This document shows positions 5,541 to 10,452 of a stretch of 10,452 nucleotides of DNA, in pieces (position 1 is the first letter of the stretch; each line of letters begins with the position of its first letter). The stretch is from Acidobacteriota bacterium (GTDB lineage: Bacteria > Acidobacteriota > UBA6911). The position numbers were made by a program, and so were the translations under genes. A model generated the notes under the pieces. It was not told where the DNA came from. It did no database searches and saw only the letters and a program-made list of their open reading frames with translations. The DNA lies in the NCBI GenBank assembly GCA_031254095.1, contig JAIRVC010000105.1:1-10452 (forward strand), written 5' to 3'.

Positions 5541-6779
5541 CTAATACGTCATCCATTCCAGAACATTTACGATCTTTATTCCGTCATGCAGGCTTTCCAA
5601 CGGATAATCCCTGGTCAGGATGTATTTTGGATTATGGTCGGAAATCATGTTGAGCGACGCGATCTCGCGTTGGAAAGTTTCTTTGCTGCCGATGTCGTGC
5701 GACACCTGATAATACTCGGTATAACCATCTTTTACCGCCACAAAATCGACTTCCGAGCGGTTGATTTTACCTGTGTGGATCATGTACCCACGGCGAAACA
5801 GTTCCAAAAATACCGCGTTTTCGAGGATGCGCCCCATGTCGCCCTCTCTGCCGAGAAGCAGATAGCGCAGGCCGATGTCGGAAAGGTAGTATTTTGCGTT
5901 TGTCTGGAGATGCTTTTTACCTTTTATGTCGTACCTTCCTACTTTATAAAGCACGAAAGCATCAAGCAGGCCGCTTAAATAATTCTCTATCGTCGGAAGC
6001 TGAATATCTCTGCCGCCGGATTTCATCGTGTTTTGGATATTGCGGAGAGACATTTCGCTTCCGATATTATCGAACATGAATTTTATTACGCTTTCAAGCC
6101 GTGAAACATTCGCGACTTTTCTTCGCTCCACTATATCTTTCAGTACTATCGTATTATAGACGCCGCGCAGGAACATTTGAATTTGTTCATTGTCCCAGCC
6201 GTTTTTTTTGTTCAACAACGAATTGCTTTCAGCAGTCAGTTGAACAGTGTAGGGAAATGAACTGTTGCGAAGGTAATCGCCGAACATTTTGTCCGGCGCG
6301 GCGTTATAAGGATACGCAGAGACGTATTCCTTAAATGATAAAGGAAGCATGTGTATTTCAACGTACCTCCCGGATAATAGCGTCGCGAACTCGCCCGAAA
6401 GCATTCTTGAGTTTGAGCCGGTTAAATACAAATCGATATTTTCCGCCAGCCGCAGACTGTTTACCGCCTTTTGAAATTCGGGAACGCTTTGAATTTCGTC
6501 GAGGAAGACGTAATTCATTGTATCGCCGACGCAATTTTCCTTAATATGGTTGTGCAGAACCCGCCAGTCAAGAAATTTTTCATTCGCCGCGTCTTCAAAA
6601 TTTATATCAAGAATCCGCTTGCCGGAAACGCCGTTTTTCTGTAGATACCTCTGGTACAGCTTAAACAGTGTCGATTTTCCACAGCGGCGGATTCCCGTTA
6701 TTATCTTAACGACATCGGATTTATCCTTCCAACCCGCCAACCTCATCAAATAATCCGGCCGCTCTATCGCTTTTTGCAT
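5541..6779 (-). CDS. AAA_14/DUF4143 family ATPase
   Basis: Cytoplasmic P-loop ATPase of the archaeal-ATPase-like AAA_14 + DUF4143 group; the biological role of the family is poorly known. The 412-aa product has Walker A GIRRCGKST (29-37), Walker B NYVFLDEIQ (89-97, Asp94-Glu95), a sensor-like LTGSNS (119-124) and GRYVEI with Arg138. The C-terminal half carries the DUF4143 region (IENYLSGLLDAFVLYKVGRYD, LSDIGLRYLLLG) and a nuclease-like fold motif, LENAVFLEL, then SEVDFVAVKDG and YYQVS, where the catalytic-type Lys is absent. The start ATG (6777-6779) has only a weak GGG upstream. Its sequence looks more A/T-rich than its neighbours (line 6121-6180 has 26 G+C in 60), and it is oriented against the flanking genes, which suggests an accessory, possibly acquired gene. 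Autoregulation through the upstream repeats is possible. Confidence 0.9.
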   Translation of the reverse strand: MQKAIERPDYLMRLAGWKDKSDVVKIITGIRRCGKSTLFKLYQRYLQKNGVSGKRILDINFEDAANEKFLDWRVLHNHIKENCVGDTMNYVFLDEIQSVPEFQKAVNSLRLAENIDLYLTGSNSRMLSGEFATLLSGRYVEIHMLPLSFKEYVSAYPYNAAPDKMFGDYLRNSSFPYTVQLTAESNSLLNKKNGWDNEQIQMFLRGVYNTIVLKDIVERRKVANVSRLESVIKFMFDNIGSEMSLRNIQNTMKSGGRDIQLPTIENYLSGLLDAFVLYKVGRYDIKGKKHLQTNAKYYLSDIGLRYLLLGREGDMGRILENAVFLELFRRGYMIHTGKINRSEVDFVAVKDGYTEYYQVSHDIGSKETFQREIASLNMISDHNPKYILTRDYPLESLHDGIKIVNVLEWMTY

Positions 6780-6806
6780 AATAATCGCCCATATTTTGCA
6801 TTGTAG

Positions 6807-6834
6807 TTTATAACAAACTTGTTGTTTCGAGCAA
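6807..6834 (-). promoter_or_regulatory. Putative promoter of the ATPase gene
   Basis: On the minus strand, TTGCTC (6834-6829) and TATAAA (6812-6807) are separated by 16 bp, resembling sigma-70 -35 and -10 elements. Transcription would begin near 6800, giving a leader of about 20 nt. The -35 hexamer lies inside direct-repeat unit 1, so a protein bound there would block it. Confidence 0.4.
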
Positions 6835-6842
6835 ATATGTCA
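6825..6842 (+). repeat. Direct repeat unit 1 (operator-like)
   Basis: TTTCGAGCAAATATGTCA. It matches unit 2 (6867-6884) at 15 of 18 positions with an offset of exactly 42 bp, four turns of B-DNA. It covers the -35 hexamer of the ATPase promoter. Confidence 0.5.
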
Positions 6843-6866
6843 CACTGCACTATGTCAGATTTGCCA

Positions 6867-6884
6867 TTTCGAGCATGTTTGTCA
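6867..6884 (+). repeat. Direct repeat unit 2 (operator-like)
   Basis: TTTCGAGCATGTTTGTCA, 42 bp from unit 1. Weaker similarity extends leftward over about 34 bp, so the pair may come from an old 42-bp tandem duplication. Confidence 0.5.
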
Positions 6885-6964
6885 TAGTGCGGTAATGCAA
6901 AATATGTATCATCGGGATAAAAAATGCAAGTTTTTATAACTCTATAGCCCCCTCGTCTTTGTTG

Positions 6965-6970
6965 TATAAT
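6965..6970 (+). promoter_or_regulatory. Consensus -10 box upstream of mnmE
   Basis: A perfect TATAAT lies 58 bp before the mnmE start. The region 16-18 bp upstream (around 6941-6948, TCTATAGC) is a poor -35 match, so the promoter may be weak or activator-dependent. It is placed right to drive mnmE-mnmG. Confidence 0.45.
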
Positions 6971-6983
6971 GCTGTTTTCCCAT

Positions 6984-7025
6984 ATGGAGGCGTTACGGCA
7001 AGCTCACGCACTCCAAAACGACTAA
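6984..7025 (+). other. mnmE leader: 13-codon ORF and hairpin holding a GGAGG
   Basis: An ATG at 6984 opens MEALRQAHALQND followed by TAA (7023-7025). It is in the mnmE frame and ends one codon before the mnmE start. GGAG-GCGT (6986-6993) can pair with ACGC-CTCC (7006-7014, A7010 bulged). The only SD-like sequence near mnmE, GGAGG (6986-6990), is in this stem. The ORF has no SD of its own and would be nearly leaderless from the TATAAT above. Whether it is translated is unknown. Confidence 0.25.
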
Positions 7026-7028
7026 TTA

Positions 7029-8396
7029 ATGGACATAACCGACACAATTTGCGCGCTTTCCACCCCTCCGGGGCGTTCAGGCATCGCCTTTGTGCGCCTA
7101 AGCGGCGCGGATTGCCCGGCCGTATTGCGGCAAATCACCGGAAAAGCGCCGCCGGAGCCGCGAAAAGCCTGTTTGAGACGCCTCAGAGACCCGCGTTCGG
7201 GCGAAGAAATCGACGAAGCGGTTGTTACATTTTTCAAAGCGCCTCATTCATACACAGGCGAAAATCTGGCGGAAATTTCCCCGCACGGTAATCCGTCGAT
7301 TATTGCGGCGCTTCTTGATGTCCTGTGTCATCTTGGAGCGAGGCTTGCGTTGCCGGGCGAATTTACGATGCGGGCGTTTCTGCGCGGCCGGATCGACCTC
7401 GCCGGCGCGGAGGCTGTACGTGACATTATCGAAGCCAGGACGCTTTATCAGGCGCGCGTGGCGGGACGGCAGCGGGGCGGAGCGTTGGCAAAAGAACTTC
7501 AGCCGGTCAAAGACAGGCTGATCGAAGCCATTGTGAATCTGGAATCGGCGGTGGAATTCGCGGAAGAAGACCTTACAACGGCTTCGCGCGAAGCGATTTT
7601 TGATCTGCTCGGCGGCGCGGCACAACGCGCGGAAAAATTGATTAATTCCTTCCGCAAAGGCCGTTTTGTCCGCGAAGGCTTCACCCTTGCGATCGTCGGG
7701 CCGCCCAACGCGGGAAAAAGCAGCGTCTTTAACGCCCTGCTTGGACGCGACCGGTCAATCGTCACGGATATTCCGGGAACGACGCGCGATCTGGTGTCGG
7801 AAGACGCGGCCATCGGCGGCATTCCGGTGCGGCTCGAAGATACGGCGGGATTGCGAGCGGACGGCGGTGAAATCGAAAAACTTGGGATGGAGCGCAGCCG
7901 CCGGGCCGCGGCGGACGCGGACGCCGTTTTACTGGTTGTGGACGCGAGCCGGAATCTTTCGGAAGAAGAATACGGCCTGCGGCGGCAGTTGACCTCTCCC
8001 GCGGGAATTGTCATTTTCAACAAATCAGACCTGCCCGCGCGCGTTACGGAAGAGGAAAAACAGGCGCTTTCCGGCTCATGGCCGCATGTCCACACTTCCG
8101 CAAAAACCGGACATGGAATAGACGAGGCGCGAAACGTAATTTTGAAACAGATTTCCGGCGGGGAAGAACCGGATCGTGATGATTTTCTGATTACCAATCT
8201 GCGGCATTGTCAGGCGCTGGAAAAGGCCCTGACCGGTATGGAACGCGGCGCTGGCGCGCTTAAAAATGGGATGTCGGAAGAATTCGCCCTCTTTGATCTT
8301 CGCAAGGCTCTTGACGCGCTTGGGGAAATCACCGGCGAGACGAACACGGAAAATCTGCTGGATGAAATTTTCTCCCGTTTCTGTATTGGAAAGTAA
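7029..8396 (+). CDS. mnmE: tRNA uridine-5-carboxymethylaminomethyl modification GTPase MnmE
   Basis: MnmE, with MnmG, installs the 5-carboxymethylaminomethyl group on wobble U34 of certain tRNAs using a folate C1 unit and GTP hydrolysis. The 455-aa protein has the N-terminal folate-binding domain starting [20 protein letters not shown], a helical domain, and an inserted G domain: G1 GPPNAGKSS (224-232), G2 region IPGTTRD, G3 DTAG (271-274), G4 NKSD (331-334). It ends in the conserved FCIGK with its catalytic-type Cys. The start at 7029 is fixed by a TAA two codons upstream in the same frame and by alignment to the family N-terminus, yet no ribosome binding site precedes it. It lies 5 nt before mnmG. 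The usual upstream neighbours (rpmH, rnpA, yidC, jag) are absent, replaced by the ATPase gene. Confidence 0.97.
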   Translation: MDITDTICALSTPPGRSGIAFVRLSGADCPAVLRQITGKAPPEPRKACLRRLRDPRSGEEIDEAVVTFFKAPHSYTGENLAEISPHGNPSIIAALLDVLCHLGARLALPGEFTMRAFLRGRIDLAGAEAVRDIIEARTLYQARVAGRQRGGALAKELQPVKDRLIEAIVNLESAVEFAEEDLTTASREAIFDLLGGAAQRAEKLINSFRKGRFVREGFTLAIVGPPNAGKSSVFNALLGRDRSIVTDIPGTTRDLVSEDAAIGGIPVRLEDTAGLRADGGEIEKLGMERSRRAAADADAVLLVVDASRNLSEEEYGLRRQLTSPAGIVIFNKSDLPARVTEEEKQALSGSWPHVHTSAKTGHGIDEARNVILKQISGGEEPDRDDFLITNLRHCQALEKALTGMERGAGALKNGMSEEFALFDLRKALDALGEITGETNTENLLDEIFSRFCIGK

Positions 8397-8401
8397 AAGG
8401 A

Positions 8402-10354
8402 ATGCCACAGGATTTGAATTATTACGATGTCGCCGTTGTCGGCGGCGGTCACGCGGGATGCGAAGCCGCCGCCGCCGCCGCCCGCATGGGCGCGCGAACG
8501 CTTCTTTGCACGCTTGACCTTTCGCGCCTTGCGCAGATGTCCTGCAATCCGGCTGTCGGCGGCATCGCCAAGGGACATCTTGTACGGGAAATCGACGCCG
8601 CGGGCGGCATCATGGGCGAAGTTGCCGACAATACCGGAATACAGTTTCGCCTGCTGAACGCGAGCCGCGGCCCGGCGGTTCAAGCTCCACGCTGCCAGTC
8701 AGATAAGTATAAGTATATCAAATACATAAGCGAATTATTGCGCCGCGTTCCCGATCTTTCACTCCGCGAGGCGGAGGTCGTTGGGCTGATCATCGAAAAT
8801 GACACAGTAAAGGGAATCGAACTCGGCGACGGCGGCAGGATTCGCTGCCGGTCGGTAATCCTGACGACTGGAACCTTTCTGAACGGCGTGATTCGTATCG
8901 GCGACAAAAGCTGGACGGCGGGAAGAATCGGCGAAGCGTCGTCCATTCCGCTGGCGGCGGCCTTGAGGGAACGCGGTTTTAACCTTGGCCGTCTAAAAAC
9001 CGGAACGCCGCCGAGGCTGGACAAAAACACCATTGATTTTTCGCTGTTTGAAGAACAGAAAGGAGACATAAACCCGGTTTTCTTTTCTTCGCGAACCCGC
9101 GCCGCCAGTTTGCCGCAGATTTCCTGCTACCTTGGTTACACCAACGCCCGGCTTCATGCCGTCATACGGGAAAATCTCGAAAAATCGGCGCTATACGGCG
9201 GTCACATCACCGGCGTCGGCCCACGCTATTGCCCAAGCGTGGAAGATAAAATTGTGAAATTCGCGGATAAAGAGCGGCATCAGGTTTTTCTTGAACCGGA
9301 AGGACTGGACGCGGACGAAATCTACCTCAACGGCATGTCTACGAGTATGCCCGTCGAAGTGCAGAAAAAAATGGTCGGGGCGATTCCGGGGCTTGAAAAC
9401 GCGCGTATACTCCGCCCGGCTTACGCGATTGAATATGATTTTGTCGATCCGCGCGAGCTTTATCCTACGCTAGAAACAAAGCGCGTCGGAGGGCTCTACC
9501 ACGCGGGACAGATCAACGGCACTACCGGCTACGAAGAAGCGGCGGCGCAGGGATTTGTCGCGGGCATCAACGCCGCTTTGAAAGCGCAGGCAAAGGAACC
9601 CGTCATTTTTTCGCGTGAGGAAAGCTATATCGGCATTATGATCGACGATCTCGTAACCCGCGGAGTTGATGAGCCCTACCGTATGTTTACATCGCGTTCG
9701 GAATTCAGGCTGCTGCTGCGCATTGACAACGCGGATCGGCGCTTGCGTCCGCTTGGACACCGTCTTGGCCTGGTTCCGGAAGACGATTACCACGAGTTTG
9801 AGAAAAAATATAATTCCGTCGAGCAATTAAGAAATTTTTTGAAGCAGCATCGCTGGCGACCCGAGGAAACGCCGTGTCCGGGACTCATGGAAAAACCCGG
9901 CATAAGCGAAGCGAAAGGGGCGACGCTTGAGGAAATTTTACGGCGTCCGGAAGTTCTTTTGCGCGATATGGAGCCGCTTTTACGCCTGAACAATCAATGG
10001 CCTGATTCCGAGGAAGTCCGGCGGGCGGCGGAAATTGAGGTTCGCTATGAGGGGTATATCCAGCAGCAGTTGAAAGACGCCGCGAAAATGCGCCGGATGA
10101 GCGCCCGAAAGATTCCCGCCGGCTTTGACTACAACACGGTGGACGGCCTCAACCGGGAAATAAAGGAAAAGCTTAACCGGATACGCCCGGCGGATATAGC
10201 CATGGCCGGAAGAATTCCCGGCGTTACGCCCGCCGCCGTATCAATAATTAACGTACAACTGGAAATCCTGCGGCGGCGGGCGCGGGGCGGGGTAATTGAT
10301 AGCGACGAATATAAGGACAACTTGAAAAATGTACCCCACCCCTCCGCTCCGTAG
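8402..10354 (+). CDS. mnmG: tRNA uridine-5-carboxymethylaminomethyl modification enzyme MnmG (GidA)
   Basis: FAD- and NADH-dependent partner of MnmE in tRNA U34 modification. The 650-aa protein begins with the Rossmann motif [12 protein letters not shown] (GGGHAG at 14-19), then [16 protein letters not shown] (Cys48), [57 protein letters not shown] (Cys277), [28 protein letters not shown] and [15 protein letters not shown]. The C-terminal helical domain that contacts MnmE and tRNA is complete, with [19 protein letters not shown] near the end. Length is slightly above the usual 620-630. The ATG abuts an AAAGGA and also has GGAAAG further upstream; the 5-nt gap to mnmE indicates cotranscription. 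A parS site follows 3 bp after the stop. Confidence 0.97.
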   Translation: MPQDLNYYDVAVVGGGHAGCEAAAAAARMGARTLLCTLDLSRLAQMSCNPAVGGIAKGHLVREIDAAGGIMGEVADNTGIQFRLLNASRGPAVQAPRCQSDKYKYIKYISELLRRVPDLSLREAEVVGLIIENDTVKGIELGDGGRIRCRSVILTTGTFLNGVIRIGDKSWTAGRIGEASSIPLAAALRERGFNLGRLKTGTPPRLDKNTIDFSLFEEQKGDINPVFFSSRTRAASLPQISCYLGYTNARLHAVIRENLEKSALYGGHITGVGPRYCPSVEDKIVKFADKERHQVFLEPEGLDADEIYLNGMSTSMPVEVQKKMVGAIPGLENARILRPAYAIEYDFVDPRELYPTLETKRVGGLYHAGQINGTTGYEEAAAQGFVAGINAALKAQAKEPVIFSREESYIGIMIDDLVTRGVDEPYRMFTSRSEFRLLLRIDNADRRLRPLGHRLGLVPEDDYHEFEKKYNSVEQLRNFLKQHRWRPEETPCPGLMEKPGISEAKGATLEEILRRPEVLLRDMEPLLRLNNQWPDSEEVRRAAEIEVRYEGYIQQQLKDAAKMRRMSARKIPAGFDYNTVDGLNREIKEKLNRIRPADIAMAGRIPGVTPAAVSIINVQLEILRRRARGGVIDSDEYKDNLKNVPHPSAP

Positions 10355-10357
10355 AAA

Positions 10358-10373
10358 TGTTTCACGTGAAACA
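10358..10373. promoter_or_regulatory. parS: parS centromere site (ParB binding)
   Basis: TGTTTCACGTGAAACA is a perfect 16-bp palindrome identical to the widely conserved chromosomal parS consensus. It lies 3 bp after mnmG, in the origin-proximal neighbourhood where mnmG, rsmG, parA and parB are commonly clustered. ParB would bind it and spread for chromosome segregation. Neither parA nor parB is within the window. Confidence 0.93.
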
Positions 10374-10381
10374 ATATGATT

Positions 10382-10390
10382 TTATCCACC
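10382..10390 (+). promoter_or_regulatory. Possible single DnaA box
   Basis: TTATCCACC matches the DnaA box TTATCCACA at 8 of 9 positions, 9 bp after parS. Only one such site is seen here, so it may be chance; it does not by itself indicate an origin. Confidence 0.25.
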
Positions 10391-10412
10391 ACTGGATTTA
10401 GTTAAATCGAAT

Positions 10413-10452
10413 ATGCTCGCAAGGGACGGCTTAAAACAGTTATTGCAGGAGT
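10413..10452 (+). CDS. rsmG: Start of a gene, probably rsmG (16S rRNA G527 methyltransferase), cut by the window end
   Basis: An ATG at 10413 opens MLARDGLKQLLQE, running off the right edge. An in-frame TGA at 10377 limits the start, and no clear ribosome binding site precedes it. The short helix-like N-terminus and the position after mnmG and before the expected parA-parB suit RsmG (GidB), but 13 residues cannot prove identity. A small palindrome, GATTTA-GT-TAAATC (10395-10408), lies just upstream. Confidence 0.45.
   Translation, partial: MLARDGLKQLLQE

Larger units (their letters stand above)
6790..6906. repeat. 117-bp element bounded by inverted repeats, split left arm
   Basis: CATATTTTGCATT (6790-6802) is the perfect inverse complement of 6894-6906. 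A second inverted pair, 6844-6854 with 6883-6893 (one G-U), lies inside. On the right the two arms are contiguous (6883-6906, 24 bp). On the left they are separated by 41 bp (6803-6843) that hold the ATPase promoter. Joined, the two left parts match the right arm at 23 of 24 positions. It may be an operator region, a cruciform or a MITE-like insertion. Confidence 0.6.

Noticed and set aside
6790..6906. Insertion sequence or MITE with target-site duplication
   Set aside because: No transposase and no flanking direct target duplication could be seen; kept only as an interrupted inverted repeat.
6781..6910. CRISPR-like repeats upstream of the ATPase
   Set aside because: Only two degenerate 18-nt units are present, with no repeated array and no cas genes; they fit an operator or tandem duplication better.
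10355..10452. Replication origin (oriC)
   Set aside because: There is one parS and one imperfect DnaA box, but no cluster of boxes or AT-rich unwinding region; only origin proximity is supported.

Overview
The window looks like a chromosomal segment from a strictly anaerobic bacterium that carries a Wood-Ljungdahl (reductive acetyl-CoA) type C1 pathway and makes selenoproteins. The evidence is a run of four same-strand genes: the 3' part of a long HdrA-type FAD/iron-sulfur protein, a selenocysteine-containing MvhD/VhuD-like subunit, and the MetV and MetF subunits of methylenetetrahydrofolate reductase. The arrangement recalls the MetFV-HdrABC-MvhD complex of Moorella. The phylum cannot be fixed from sequence alone; Desulfobacterota, or a lineage such as Omnitrophota or another acetyl-CoA-pathway phylum, would fit.

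Layout. 1-2175: hdrA, cut by the left edge; the visible part holds the end of one HdrA FAD module and a whole second module with a C-terminal 2x[4Fe-4S] domain. 2202-2639: mvhD, with an in-frame TGA at codon 25 read as Sec and a hairpin (2290-2306) fitting a bacterial SECIS. 2640-2707: a weak terminator-like hairpin and a short repeat. 2708-3379: metV. 3380-3440: a long stem-loop. 3463-4386: metF, closed by a strong hairpin terminator (4413-4454). 4547-5437: a YitT-family membrane protein. 5541-6779 (minus strand): an AAA_14/DUF4143 ATPase, convergent with the YitT gene. 6780-7028: a divergent intergenic region with a 117-bp interrupted inverted repeat, 42-bp-spaced direct repeats, promoter-like hexamers on both strands and a 13-codon leader ORF. 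7029-8396 and 8402-10354: mnmE and mnmG, the tRNA wobble-uridine modification pair. 10358-10373: a perfect ParB parS palindrome, followed by the likely start of rsmG at 10413. The mnmE-mnmG-parS-(rsmG) order places the right end near the replication origin/partition region.

How the genes work together. HdrA, MvhD, MetV and MetF would form an electron-transferring (possibly flavin-based bifurcating or confurcating) methylene-THF reductase module. No hdrB, hdrC or hydrogenase genes are visible, so the electron donor side must lie outside the window. MnmE and MnmG act together on tRNA U34. The YitT-like protein and the ATPase look like accessory genes between the C1 module and the conserved mnm/par block.

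The most notable points are the Sec-encoding TGA with its SECIS hairpin (easily misannotated as a start at Met36), the double-module HdrA, the split 24-bp inverted repeat in front of the ATPase, and a 17-nt repeat present three times between genes.
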